Origin: Lachnospiraceae bacterium
GTDB taxonomy: Bacteria > Bacillota > Clostridia > Lachnospirales > Lachnospiraceae
Direction: 5' to 3'
NCBI GenBank assembly: GCA_017500935.1
Contig: JAFVXW010000003.1
Span: 186,001 to 250,000, forward strand
DNA length: 64,000 nucleotides
A program made the position numbers and the translations under genes. The notes beneath the pieces were generated by a model. The model had not been told where the DNA came from. It ran no database searches and was given only the letters and a program-made list of their open reading frames with translations. This document shows, piece after piece, positions 51,095 to 59,816 of this stretch; the first letter of the stretch is position 1, and every line of letters starts with the position of its first letter.

Positions 51095-53527
51095 TTAAAT
51101 TGCAAGTCCGAGAAGTTCTGTCAGACTGTTTCCGTCATAAAGAACTGTCTTGACTTCATATTTGCCGAATTCCAGATTGATCTGTGCACCGCAGCATTCC
51201 ACGGATACGCTGCAGCCTTCGCTGCAGTTGTTTAACAGACGCAGCACATATCCTTCTTTTTCCTCAGATTTTTTCATGGTGATCAGCACGATATCGGGAT
51301 CACTGATCTTTAAGGAAAATTCTGCCGCGGTTCTGTCCGTATTGACAGGGAACACATTACATGCATAAGGAGGATTGTTAAACTCTGCTGCCAGACGCTC
51401 CAGTGCTTTTTCAGGCGCTGCTGTTAAGCGGAAGGCAAAATTGCGTTCTCCCATATCGATCTTTTTGGTAAAGCGGTTGGACGGAATGATCTCACGGTCC
51501 AGGATCGGATGTCCGCAGTAAGTCGCTGTACGCAGAAGTGTCATGGAGAAGGTATTGCCGTTAAAGCAGGAACCGTAAGTGCCACGGTTAAACAAGGCCA
51601 GCAGATTTTCTTCGCCTTCTTCTCTGATCGCCACGAAACGCTGTGCCACACATTCTCTGCCGTTCATGTAAAGATCTTCGGTACCGAATGCTGTCTGTCC
51701 GATATACTGACCTTTGTTTGCTGCAGGAACCGCAATTCTTACCAGTCTGTTTGCATCATTCATAAAGACATCCACTTTTACGTCCACGGCAGGGTCATTT
51801 TTGTAAATGTCATATTCCACACGGACTCTTGTATTTTCACACTGGAAGAAACATTCCACGCCCAGATAGATGTCACCGTCTTCGATCACCTGCAGGGATT
51901 TCATACCCTGGAACGGTCCGTCAGGTACTTCCATCAGCTGAAAGCCGACAGGATCAGAGCCCATGGCGATCTTCTGGAACTTGCCCATGCCCCAGGCATC
52001 TGCATTGTCCTTATACATCACAGGTGAAAATGCGCCTTCGCTGCTCTGGTCGATATACTCTTTGCCGTTGATGCGGTAGGAACGCATAAGACCGGTCTTT
52101 CCGTCGATCTCCACATGTTTGCCGATGGCAGGCAGATCCACGATCACATCCTGTCCGGATTCATATACTTTTTCTTTTTTCTGATCCAGCTCCATATAGA
52201 TGGAAAATCTGGTCAGGGACAGCGGTTTTAACTTGCCGCGGAATACCACACGTTTTCTCCAGTCCAGATTCAGGCAGCTTTCTTCCTTGGTTGTCTGGGA
52301 AGGGATGAGATTTCCGTCTGCATCGTAAACTTTGGAATAATTGACAATGTCATCAGACCAGTTCTGGTCTGCAAGCATCAGCTCACAGGTAACATCCGTT
52401 TCCCATTCATAAGGATTGGGATTTAATACCAGAATCGGATATTCGCCCTCTTTTGCCTTAGGCTCCATCGCAGACAGGGCAAAATAAGCTCTTGCACGCA
52501 GACGGTTTAAGATCAGCAGACCGTGATTGATCAGACGCAGACCATTGTCCTCACCTGCACGCACACTGCTGCCGGGAAGTACATCGTGGAATTCGCAGTT
52601 TAACAGGTCTTCCACAACCTCGTCCAGCTCATTTTGCGGATACTCGATCAGACCGCGCATTGCCGCCACGGAACAAAGCTTTTCTACCATATATAAGTTG
52701 TTTTCCAGTTCCGCATGTTTTGCCTTGATCTGGCTCATTGTGGTATAACAGCCGGGCATCTCCATACGCAGGGATTTGTCATGCACTGCTTCCGGATTGA
52801 TTCTGGCAAAGAAAGTTTCCGGTGTGGAATGCAGGATCTGAATCTCGCTGTCTTCGATCATTTTTTTAATATCAGCCAGGTCTTTTCTGGAAGGACCGCC
52901 GCCGTGATTGCCAACACCCCAGAGCACGCAGATAACATCTTCTTCTCTTTTATCAATTTTTTTCTGAATCGCCGCAGCTGCATTGCCAAGAGGAGTATTG
53001 TAGCCGTCAGTCTGGGTATTTACCTTGATACGGCTGCCGTCAAAGCCTTCCCACCAGAACTGCTCTCCGGGAAGCGGATCATCACCGGGTCTTATCATGA
53101 TATCGCTGTCCTGTCCGCATTTGGTAATGATCTGTACCAGACCTCTGGTATGACCGAAAGCGTCAAAGTTAATGGCAGTTGTGGACCACTGGCCGAATTT
53201 TTCCATAAAATACTGTCTGCCCACCAGAATCTGTCTGACAAAGCTTTCACCCTGAGGCATGTTGCAGTCGGGCTGCAGATACCAGCCGCCCATAATGCGC
53301 CATTTGCCGACACGGATCAGCTCTTTGATACGGGAAAACAGCTCCGGTGCATACTCTTCGATATACTTATACAGTGTTACTTCGTTATGGCAGAAAATAT
53401 AATCAAATTCATCCGCTAAATCAGCAGCAGAACGGAATGTGGAGAGTGCTGCTGCAGCACCTTCCTCCCACTCCCACTGCCAGATAGGATCCAAATGTGC
53501 ATTACAGATTAAATGTACTTCTTTCAT
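51095..53527 (-). CDS. Alpha-mannosidase, glycoside hydrolase family 38
   Basis: An 810-residue retaining alpha-mannosidase. The zinc motif HLDPIW is at 11-16 (H11, D13). The likely nucleophile is D122 in NFDAFGH (120-126), with H126 as another zinc ligand; WGVGNHGGGPS holds a further conserved histidine. The C-terminal half is the beta-sandwich region of GH38. No signal peptide, so it acts in the cytoplasm on imported mannosides. A GGGGGAA ribosome site precedes the ATG. It likely shares a transcript with plsC. Confidence 0.94.
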   Translation of the reverse strand: MKEVHLICNAHLDPIWQWEWEEGAAAALSTFRSAADLADEFDYIFCHNEVTLYKYIEEYAPELFSRIKELIRVGKWRIMGGWYLQPDCNMPQGESFVRQILVGRQYFMEKFGQWSTTAINFDAFGHTRGLVQIITKCGQDSDIMIRPGDDPLPGEQFWWEGFDGSRIKVNTQTDGYNTPLGNAAAAIQKKIDKREEDVICVLWGVGNHGGGPSRKDLADIKKMIEDSEIQILHSTPETFFARINPEAVHDKSLRMEMPGCYTTMSQIKAKHAELENNLYMVEKLCSVAAMRGLIEYPQNELDEVVEDLLNCEFHDVLPGSSVRAGEDNGLRLINHGLLILNRLRARAYFALSAMEPKAKEGEYPILVLNPNPYEWETDVTCELMLADQNWSDDIVNYSKVYDADGNLIPSQTTKEESCLNLDWRKRVVFRGKLKPLSLTRFSIYMELDQKKEKVYESGQDVIVDLPAIGKHVEIDGKTGLMRSYRINGKEYIDQSSEGAFSPVMYKDNADAWGMGKFQKIAMGSDPVGFQLMEVPDGPFQGMKSLQVIEDGDIYLGVECFFQCENTRVRVEYDIYKNDPAVDVKVDVFMNDANRLVRIAVPAANKGQYIGQTAFGTEDLYMNGRECVAQRFVAIREEGEENLLALFNRGTYGSCFNGNTFSMTLLRTATYCGHPILDREIIPSNRFTKKIDMGERNFAFRLTAAPEKALERLAAEFNNPPYACNVFPVNTDRTAAEFSLKISDPDIVLITMKKSEEKEGYVLRLLNNCSEGCSVSVECCGAQINLEFGKYEVKTVLYDGNSLTELLGLAI

Positions 53528-53579
53528 GAATAATTCCCCCTGTATGATGTCAAAAAACTGCTTACACTGTTATTCCATT

Positions 53580-54191
53580 TTATTCATATCTGATGGTGAT
53601 GGAAGTGATCACGGGCTGCGCTTCTGCCGGGATGGTACCGTTATTGTCGGTAGGCTGCGCATCTGCACAGATGGCATCCAGCACATCCAGACCTCTTGTC
53701 ATAACGCCGAATGCCGCATACTGTCCGTCCAAAGACTCAGAATTTGCATGCATAATGAAAAACTGGGAGCTGGCACTGTTGTAATCCTGCGCTCTTGCCA
53801 TGGAAATAACACCGCGGACATGGGAAATCGGATTTTCATGACCGTTTGCCGCAAATTCACCCACGATCGTTTCCTCGGAGCCGCCCATACCGGTGCCTTC
53901 CGGATCGCCGCCCTGCATCATAAAGCCGCTGATGATGCGGTGGAATGTCAGACCGTCATAAAATCCCTCTTCTGCGAGCTTTACAAAGTTCTCAACCGTC
54001 ACAGGTGCCGCCTTGGGATTGAGCTTTACGGAAATGGTTCCGTAATCGGCAATCTCGATATCTGCAAAGATCAGTTGTTCTTCTGCTTCTGTTTCTTCCT
54101 GCGCACAGCCGCTCATCAGCATAACGCCCGCTGTCATGCACAGTACCATAACAGTCATACACAGTTTCTTAAAAAAAGTTTTGTGGTTCAT
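53580..54191 (-). CDS. Cyclophilin-type peptidyl-prolyl isomerase, lipoprotein
   Basis: A 203-residue lipoprotein. A signal peptide ends in LMSGC with the lipidated C29, followed by a Q/E-rich linker and a cyclophilin domain: YDGLTFHRIISGFMMQGGDPEGTG, VRGVISMARAQDYNSASSQFFIMH, AFGVMTRGLDVLD. It assists folding of exported proteins on the outer membrane face. Start 54191 (MNHKTFFKKL) is chosen by the GGAAGG site. It is upstream of the GH38 gene by 52 bases. Confidence 0.95.
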   Translation of the reverse strand: MNHKTFFKKLCMTVMVLCMTAGVMLMSGCAQEETEAEEQLIFADIEIADYGTISVKLNPKAAPVTVENFVKLAEEGFYDGLTFHRIISGFMMQGGDPEGTGMGGSEETIVGEFAANGHENPISHVRGVISMARAQDYNSASSQFFIMHANSESLDGQYAAFGVMTRGLDVLDAICADAQPTDNNGTIPAEAQPVITSITIRYE

Positions 54192-54244
54192 ATTCTGATT
54201 CCTTCCAATTAATATTATCCGGCGCATAAACCGCCTGTTTTTCT

Positions 54245-54273
54245 ATTTTACCATATATCAGGACAAATGTCCT
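54245..54273 (-). promoter_or_regulatory. Promoter of the cyclophilin gene with overlapping dyad
   Basis: On the minus strand: -35 AGGACA (54268-54273), 17-bp spacer, -10 TAAAAT (54245-54250) with TGG extension. A 7-bp dyad CAGGACA / TGTCCTG (54259-54274) covers the -35 and may be an operator. Confidence 0.55.
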
Positions 54274-54307
54274 GCTTTCACAAAAATTTCAGAATTATTA
54301 TTTCTTT

Positions 54308-54336
54308 TTGAAAACTGAAACCATATATGCTATAAT
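54308..54336 (+). promoter_or_regulatory. Promoter of the MFS transporter gene
   Basis: -35 TTGAAA (54308-54313), 17-bp spacer, perfect -10 TATAAT (54331-54336), 55 bases before the ATG. Confidence 0.85.
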
Positions 54337-54391
54337 ATTCCATAATTATGGACACAGTATCTGTGCCAATCCAGCCAAAAGAGGGACCACC

Positions 54392-55741
54392 ATGCAAAGA
54401 ATACTGAAGAAAATACGCCGTTCCACCTTTTTTAAGCTTTTCAATTTCAATGATGATCTGGCAAAAGGCCGCAGCTGCATGATTTTATCAGCTGTGATGT
54501 GTTCTGTGATCAGCTGGCTGACCACCGGACTTTTTTACACCAGCTTTTTAATGACAAATGGTATTGATATCGTCAATATCGGTATCCTTACCTTTGTCCC
54601 CTACATTGCCAGCTGCTTCAGCATCTTTTCTCCCAGTATTCTGGAGCGTTTCCAGAAGCGTAAGTTTCTGCTGGCCGGCAGCCGTATTGCATACTACACC
54701 TTAAATCTTCTGGCCATCACGGTCATGCCCCGTTTTGTCAGTGATCCTGCACTGAAGATGGTTTTGTTTGTCATCATCGTATTTACCGCAAATATCATCA
54801 ACGCCCTGTTTTCCAGCGGCTACTCGGTATGGCAGGTCAAGTTTATTCCTGATGATGTACGCGCGGATTATTTCAGCTTAAACCAGCTGATCACCTCCTT
54901 TATCGGATGCGGCGCCGCACTTTTATCCAGTATTGTGGCGGATGCCCTTTCCGGTTCTGCTTATGAGGATACGATTATCATCATCTTCCGTTATGTGGCA
55001 TATGCGCTCGGTGTTCTGGATGTTGTGCTTTTGTCCATCCCCAAGGAATTTCCCTACAGCCGCAGCAAAGAACTGCCCCGCCTGCGTCACATCATTACCA
55101 AACCTTTTACCCACAAAAAATTTGCCATCACCATGGCGATCGTATTTGTCTGGACTTTCTGCATCAACGCACCCCAGTCCACTGTCAATTACTACCTGAT
55201 CAACAATGTCGGTGTTTCTTACTCCTTCATTTATACGATCAACATGTTTTATCCTTTCTTCCTGTTATTCTTCCTTCCGCTGTGGAATAAGTTTCTGCGC
55301 AAAAAAGGATGGTTTACCACATTTGCACTGGGTGCCATGCTGTTATGTCCCACAAACCTGATGTATTCCTGCGTAACGGCAGACAACTACACCTGGCTGT
55401 TTCCTACCCTGCGTCTGATTCAGCATTTCATTGGTGTCGGCTGCAACGTAGCTTACGCAAACATGGCATACATTAACCTTCCCGAAAAAGACCAGACCAA
55501 CTACATTGCGTTCCATACCCTTGTGGTCAATATCGCAGGATTTTTGGGCATGATGCTGGGAACCAGCTTTGTAGCCGCATATCCAGACATCGTAGTTACC
55601 GTCTTTGGCCTGCAGTTTACCAATGTACAGATGCTGTTCTGGCTGGAAGCACTGGGTGAGATTTCCGTAGGTATTGCCGTATTTCTGCTTACACCCGTGA
55701 TCACGCCTGACCACTTAAAAAACCAAAAACGCAAAATCTGA
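54392..55741 (+). CDS. MFS family transporter
   Basis: A 449-residue polytopic protein with about twelve helices. Near the N-terminus NDDLAKGRSCMILSAVMCSVISWLTTGLFYTSFLM starts the first helix pair, and FQKRKFLLAGSRI is the cytoplasmic loop 2-3 basic motif. The second half begins at TKPFTHKKFAITMAIVFVWTF. Start 54392 (MQRILKKIRR) has GAGGGA upstream; the upstream in-frame ATG at 54308 lies on the promoter. Sugar or glycoside uptake would fit the context but is not shown. Confidence 0.88.
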   Translation: MQRILKKIRRSTFFKLFNFNDDLAKGRSCMILSAVMCSVISWLTTGLFYTSFLMTNGIDIVNIGILTFVPYIASCFSIFSPSILERFQKRKFLLAGSRIAYYTLNLLAITVMPRFVSDPALKMVLFVIIVFTANIINALFSSGYSVWQVKFIPDDVRADYFSLNQLITSFIGCGAALLSSIVADALSGSAYEDTIIIIFRYVAYALGVLDVVLLSIPKEFPYSRSKELPRLRHIITKPFTHKKFAITMAIVFVWTFCINAPQSTVNYYLINNVGVSYSFIYTINMFYPFFLLFFLPLWNKFLRKKGWFTTFALGAMLLCPTNLMYSCVTADNYTWLFPTLRLIQHFIGVGCNVAYANMAYINLPEKDQTNYIAFHTLVVNIAGFLGMMLGTSFVAAYPDIVVTVFGLQFTNVQMLFWLEALGEISVGIAVFLLTPVITPDHLKNQKRKI

Positions 55742-55791
55742 TCGGCAGACTGCTTTCTATATCAGAATGTGTATATGAGTATATAAAAAAT

Positions 55792-55852
55792 GTCATCATA
55801 AAACTTCCACAGGACATAATCCTGTTTCACATTGTTTTATGATGACTTTTTT
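55792..55852. terminator. Bidirectional terminator, MFS gene / 118-residue gene
   Basis: Thirteen-bp perfect arms GTCATCATAAAAC (55792-55804) and its complement (55834-55846), with an inner ACAGGA/TCCTGT stem. TTTTTT follows on the plus strand. Confidence 0.93.
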
Positions 55853-55871
55853 ATTTGCTCAATATGTCAGA

Positions 55872-56228
55872 TCAATAAGGTTCTTTCATTTCCTTGATGA
55901 TCTTTATCGTTACCTTATCCTCCTGAATATCGATATCCGCACTGTCGATCATCATACCGATCAGCAGAAGCTGACTGGATTCACCGGGTTCTCCGCTGCC
56001 TGCCAGCTCCCAGTAAATATCTTCGATTCCCTCATTTTTAGGCTCGTTTAAATACTTGTCCAGCGACTTTAAATTTTCATCAAATCCGTGATCATAGTTT
56101 GCAGAAAACGTGATCTCAAAAATCCTGTTGTTTTCTACAATTCTGGAATCTATCTGCTTGGCACCAACCGCAAAGAAATACATCGTCAGTTCTTCCACGA
56201 TCTTGCCGATCTTTTTTCTTACATGCAT
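55872..56228 (-). CDS. Conserved small protein of unknown function, paired with DUF1576
   Basis: A 118-residue soluble protein I cannot place. It has an alternating pattern (MHVRKKIGKIVEELTMYFFAVGAKQIDSRIVENNRIFEITFSA) and an acidic C-terminal half (SADIDIQEDKVTIKIIKEMKEPY), suggesting an alpha/beta fold. It starts 3 bases past the stop of the DUF1576 gene, so the two are translationally coupled and likely work together. No catalytic motif is seen. Confidence 0.75.
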   Translation of the reverse strand: MHVRKKIGKIVEELTMYFFAVGAKQIDSRIVENNRIFEITFSANYDHGFDENLKSLDKYLNEPKNEGIEDIYWELAGSGEPGESSQLLLIGMMIDSADIDIQEDKVTIKIIKEMKEPY

Positions 56229-56231
56229 ATT

Positions 56232-57515
56232 TTATTCTCCTTTCTTTTTCTGTCTGTTTTTATAGTGCTGCATCATACTCTCGATAACAGGAACCATGAT
56301 GATCGCTACCCAGCCGGCTGCAAAACCATTGTTGTACAGGTTGAGTCCGCCGTAAAACTGGCTGGTACACATCACAACCGCAGCATGCAGAAAACCTGCC
56401 ACAATACCCAGCACCGGTCCGAACTGACCTGCTATGGGTGAAAGTCCCACTGCAAACAGCGCAGCTATCTGGATGCCGGGAGTGGTCGCTTCGTACTGTG
56501 TTATCAATGTTGACAAAAATACACCAAGTAATACAGGCGGAAAATTTTTAATATGTGCACCAAAAGCAGCAAAGCCAAAAGCCATAAACACTGCTCCCTG
56601 CACCGGTCCTGACAGATCTCCGCCGATCAGAAGAATATAAGTCTCACAGATCAGACCGATCACGCTCATATTCATCAGTGTTGCGCCCGGTCCGTCCATG
56701 ATCACAAAATCAGCCACCGCACGGCCGGGGTGTCTTGTAATCTTCCATAATTTACCGATCTTTTTGCCGCTGACCCACCATCCGTAGGCAAATGCCAGAA
56801 GCAGATACAGATATACACCAACGGTAATTCCCACATGAACACCTTCCTGCCAGATAAAAACACTTTCAAATTCAACAGAAAAGGATTTCATAAAGCTCAC
56901 AAGGATAAATGCCAGTATTCCCGCCGAAAATCCCACATTAAACAGGTCATAACCAAGATGCATGGATGCCGTATGTACCGAAAGCGGCGGCAGGACATAT
57001 CCGATAATGATTCCGACCACAAAGGAAAGCAGCAGATTTACCGGAAAGGAAAACGGCAGAATGTAAACCATCTCCGTCACAAAAGGTCCCATACAGATTC
57101 CGAAAATCGCTGTATACAGATATCTGGTTAAAGGTGCTTTATGAACCTTGGCATATAAAAACACACCTGCCAGAATCGGAAGCATATTGACCGGATTTTT
57201 GCCCCAGAAGCTATAGCAGACATCGATAAACAGCGCCGCCATGGTAATGCCTGTATACGGCAGCTTTACGGCCCCGACAAGCGTTGTGGTAATCAGCAGT
57301 ACCAGCCCTGCATTAAAAAAAGACGCCCCATATCCTGCCAGTTTAAAATAATCCGTGATCAGTGCATCCCGGGAAATAATGATCGTCCACATTCCCCGTA
57401 TGATCTCTCCCGGAGTCGCCAGCATAAATGCTGCACAAAATAAAAAGATGATCGTTGCGTATGTAAACAGCTTCAGCTCTTTTCCGCTTATTTTTTTCAA
57501 CAGTTTTTCGCCCAT
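56232..57515 (-). CDS. DUF1576 polytopic membrane protein
   Basis: A 427-residue membrane protein with about ten to twelve helices and a short basic tail (HYKNRQKKKGE). It matches the conserved DUF1576 family of Firmicutes and other anaerobes (blocks MHLGYDLFNVGFSAGI, FVIMDGPGATLMNM, GLSPIAGQFGPVLGIVAGFLHAAVV). It reads like a transporter, but no substrate is known. The ribosome site is a run of eight G residues. It is downstream of two BMC shell genes and upstream of the 118-residue gene. Confidence 0.85.
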   Translation of the reverse strand: MGEKLLKKISGKELKLFTYATIIFLFCAAFMLATPGEIIRGMWTIIISRDALITDYFKLAGYGASFFNAGLVLLITTTLVGAVKLPYTGITMAALFIDVCYSFWGKNPVNMLPILAGVFLYAKVHKAPLTRYLYTAIFGICMGPFVTEMVYILPFSFPVNLLLSFVVGIIIGYVLPPLSVHTASMHLGYDLFNVGFSAGILAFILVSFMKSFSVEFESVFIWQEGVHVGITVGVYLYLLLAFAYGWWVSGKKIGKLWKITRHPGRAVADFVIMDGPGATLMNMSVIGLICETYILLIGGDLSGPVQGAVFMAFGFAAFGAHIKNFPPVLLGVFLSTLITQYEATTPGIQIAALFAVGLSPIAGQFGPVLGIVAGFLHAAVVMCTSQFYGGLNLYNNGFAAGWVAIIMVPVIESMMQHYKNRQKKKGE

Positions 57516-57521
57516 GCATTT

Positions 57522-57529
57522 CCCCCCCC
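57522..57529 (-). promoter_or_regulatory. Homopolymer G8 in the DUF1576 ribosome-binding site
   Basis: Eight consecutive G residues (as C on the plus strand) lie 6 bases before the ATG at 57515 and serve as the ribosome site. Slippage here would change ribosome-site spacing, so phase variation is conceivable. Confidence 0.5.
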
Positions 57530-57568
57530 ATTTTTAACCGGTTGGAATATCCCCACTTTACATATAGT

Positions 57569-57606
57569 AAAAAAGCGCAGAGCAAAATATAATATTTGTT
57601 CTGCGC
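57569..57606 (-). terminator. Terminator after the BMC gene pair
   Basis: Arms of about 12-13 bp from GCGCAGA.CAAAAT (57575-57606) are followed on the minus strand by six T residues. It separates the two BMC shell genes from the DUF1576 gene. Confidence 0.85.
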
Positions 57607-57644
57607 GTCTTTTCACATAACCGTCTGCTGCTTGTGCTGCCGTA

Positions 57645-57935
57645 TTATTTTTTGGCTCTTCTTGCCTTAAACTGCTCCACGATCTCAATCATTTCTTCAG
57701 AAGGATTGGAAATGACTGCAGATGCGAACACTTCACATACAGAACCGTCCTTTACACTGTCCACAGCTGCTGTTACCGCTGCCACATCACCGCTGACAAA
57801 GATCAGACAGTGACCGCCGCATTTGGTATCATGTGTCTCATACTTTACTTCTGAAGTCTTTAACATCTGGTCTGTTACGATCACAGCGTTGGCTGATCCA
57901 AGAACCTCTACTAATCCGAATGCTCCGTATCTCAT
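57645..57935 (-). CDS. BMC-domain shell protein 1
   Basis: A 96-residue protein built of one bacterial microcompartment (BMC) domain. It opens MRYGAFGLVEVLGSANAVIVTDQMLKTSEVKYE; the hexamer pore region is KCGGHCLIFVSGDVAAVTAAVDS. Such proteins form hexagonal tiles of protein-walled organelles. Start 57935 has GAGGGA; the longer in-frame start at 57959 would overlap the neighbour. It follows the second BMC gene by 20 bases. No pentamer (BMC-P), trimer shell protein or signature enzyme is nearby. Confidence 0.93.
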   Translation of the reverse strand: MRYGAFGLVEVLGSANAVIVTDQMLKTSEVKYETHDTKCGGHCLIFVSGDVAAVTAAVDSVKDGSVCEVFASAVISNPSEEMIEIVEQFKARRAKK

Positions 57936-57955
57936 ATCTTTCCCTCTACTTTCGA

Positions 57956-58255
57956 TCATTTGTTGATGGTCATCGCTGCTGCGATCTCAGTTCCCTTATC
58001 AGGAGATGCGATCACGGTGTGTGCAACGATCTTGGAAATAGGAGCTGCCACCGCCAATGCTGCTTCCATTGCTGCATTCACATCGGAAATGGATCCTCTC
58101 ATCTTAACACATGCACCTGCTTTTAATCTGTTTCTTTCTACGGACTGAATCTTGACATCCGCTGCCTTGGCAGCTGCGTCAAGTGCTACGAAACATGCAC
58201 ATTCACTGTCCAGTTCAAAAACACCAATTGCCATACCGTCGTATTTTCCGCTCAT
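57956..58255 (-). CDS. BMC-domain shell protein 2
   Basis: A 99-residue BMC-domain protein (MSGKYDGMAIGVFELDSECACFVALDAAAKAADVKIQSVERN). The pore-side loop reads RLKAGACVKMRGSISDV and the C-terminal helix ends EIAAAMTINK. It differs greatly from the next gene, so these are two distinct shell paralogues. It has its own promoter. Two-tile cassettes without a core enzyme are unusual; they may supplement a compartment encoded elsewhere or form another assembly. Confidence 0.92.
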   Translation of the reverse strand: MSGKYDGMAIGVFELDSECACFVALDAAAKAADVKIQSVERNRLKAGACVKMRGSISDVNAAMEAALAVAAPISKIVAHTVIASPDKGTEIAAAMTINK

Positions 58256-58317
58256 AATCAGTTCTCCGTTTTTCTTATTTTCCGTGAATCAATATAATAT
58301 TTTTCATTATTGTAATA

Positions 58318-58346
58318 ATTTTAACATGGATTACTGATGCAGGCAA
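58318..58346 (-). promoter_or_regulatory. Promoter of the BMC pair
   Basis: On the minus strand: -35 TTGCCT (58341-58346), 17-bp spacer, -10 TAAAAT (58318-58323) with TGT extension, 62 bases before the first BMC ATG and just after the pepD stop. Confidence 0.7.
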
Positions 58347-58356
58347 CCAGTTTTTG

Positions 58357-59808
58357 CTATTTTATTGTCAGAAGCTGAGTCAGAAATTCATAAAAACGCC
58401 TTACGGAAGCAATCCTTACCCGTTCCTTTGGAGAATGGAAAAACTGGCAGTCAGGACCGACCGATATGATATCCATTCCCGGAATCTTCTGTGAAAACAT
58501 CGCCCCTTCCAGCCCTGCGTGAATCACAGATACCTTCATTTCTTTTTTGTACAGTTCCCTGTATTTTAACAGCGCCCATTCCCTCAAAGGAGAAACAGGC
58601 CTATATTCCCAGGAACCATATCCGTCAAAAAATACTGCTTCTGCACCGCAGACAGCGGCCAAAGTTCTGATTTTATCAGCTGTATCCTCCACCATGGAAG
58701 GATACAGACCGCGGATTTCACTGACGATCTTAAGTCCCCCGGTATGAGGAAAAACTTCCAGAATTCCAAGATTATCTGAACTTGTGACCTGACCGATAAA
58801 TTCGCTGCTCATACAAAAGATTCCATCGGGGAACAGCAAAACAGCCTGTATGACCTTCTCAAAAGATTCCTTATTTAAAACCTGAATATTCTCTTCTTTA
58901 CAGGACTGTCTGACAAGCTGCAGATTCATGGATGCCCCCGCAGCTCCCAGTTCTTTTTTCAGCTCGTTTAACATGGTACTTACGGCTTTCTGAATATCAT
59001 ATCCGTTTTTGCATGCCAAAAGCGCTGAAGCCTCTCTGGGAATTGCCAGACGGTTCGTGCCGCCGCATATACTGATCACCAAAGCCTCCTGCAGCACAGC
59101 CTTCTGCAGAACACGCATCAGAAGTTTGATCGCATTTCCCCTGCCGCGGTGAATATCCTCGCCGGAATGGCCGCCCAAAAGTCCTTCCAGTTTTATCTGC
59201 CAGACACTGCAATCCTCTTTTTTGACTGTTTCCCAGACAAGCGGCAGCTTAAACTCTGCACCTGTACCGCCGCAGCTTCCGGCAATCAGCTCCTCTTCCT
59301 GTGCATGATCCAGATTGATCATGCGTTTTGCCAAAACCAATGCCGGATCCAACGCATTTGCTCCTTTAAAAGTGGTTTCCTCTTCCACTGTAAAAATCAC
59401 TTCCAACGGCGGATGACACAGTGTTTTGTCTTCCAGTATGGCCATAGCACATGCCATCCCGATCCCGTTGTCTGCTCCCAGCGTTGTATCGCAGGCACTC
59501 ATCAGCCACTCCCCGTCTGTGCAGAGCCGGATTGGATCGTTCGCAAAATCATGGGCACTGTCGGGTGTTTTTTCACATACCATATCCATGTGCGCCTGCA
59601 AAAGTACAGGGCTGCATGCTTCGTACCCACAGGATGCCTGCTTATAAATAACCAGATTAAGGGCTGCATCCTGTACAGCCCTTAATCCCAATTTCTTTGC
59701 CCACTGAAAAATCCAGTCACTGACAGCCTTTTCATTCCCGGACTCCCGGGGAATACGGCTGATCTGTTCAAAATAGTAAAAGTAACGTTCCTGTAATAAT
59801 TCTTTCAT
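58357..59808 (-). CDS. pepD: M20-family aminoacyl-histidine/cytosol non-specific dipeptidase
   Basis: A 483-residue zinc dipeptidase. Metal-site blocks: VLLQAHMDMVCEK (H-x-D), GADNGIGMA (bridging D), FTVEEETTFKGA (E-E) and INLDHAQEEELIAGSCGG. The lid domain with LLGGHSGEDIHRGRGN follows. Start 59808 (MKELLQERYFYYFEQISRIPRESG) is chosen by homology; the ribosome site is weak and lies in the upstream gene's end. It starts 8 bases after the YfcC transporter, so imported peptides or amino acid conjugates may be the substrate. Confidence 0.93.
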   Translation of the reverse strand: MKELLQERYFYYFEQISRIPRESGNEKAVSDWIFQWAKKLGLRAVQDAALNLVIYKQASCGYEACSPVLLQAHMDMVCEKTPDSAHDFANDPIRLCTDGEWLMSACDTTLGADNGIGMACAMAILEDKTLCHPPLEVIFTVEEETTFKGANALDPALVLAKRMINLDHAQEEELIAGSCGGTGAEFKLPLVWETVKKEDCSVWQIKLEGLLGGHSGEDIHRGRGNAIKLLMRVLQKAVLQEALVISICGGTNRLAIPREASALLACKNGYDIQKAVSTMLNELKKELGAAGASMNLQLVRQSCKEENIQVLNKESFEKVIQAVLLFPDGIFCMSSEFIGQVTSSDNLGILEVFPHTGGLKIVSEIRGLYPSMVEDTADKIRTLAAVCGAEAVFFDGYGSWEYRPVSPLREWALLKYRELYKKEMKVSVIHAGLEGAMFSQKIPGMDIISVGPDCQFFHSPKERVRIASVRRFYEFLTQLLTIK

Positions 59809-59816
59809 CTTTATTC

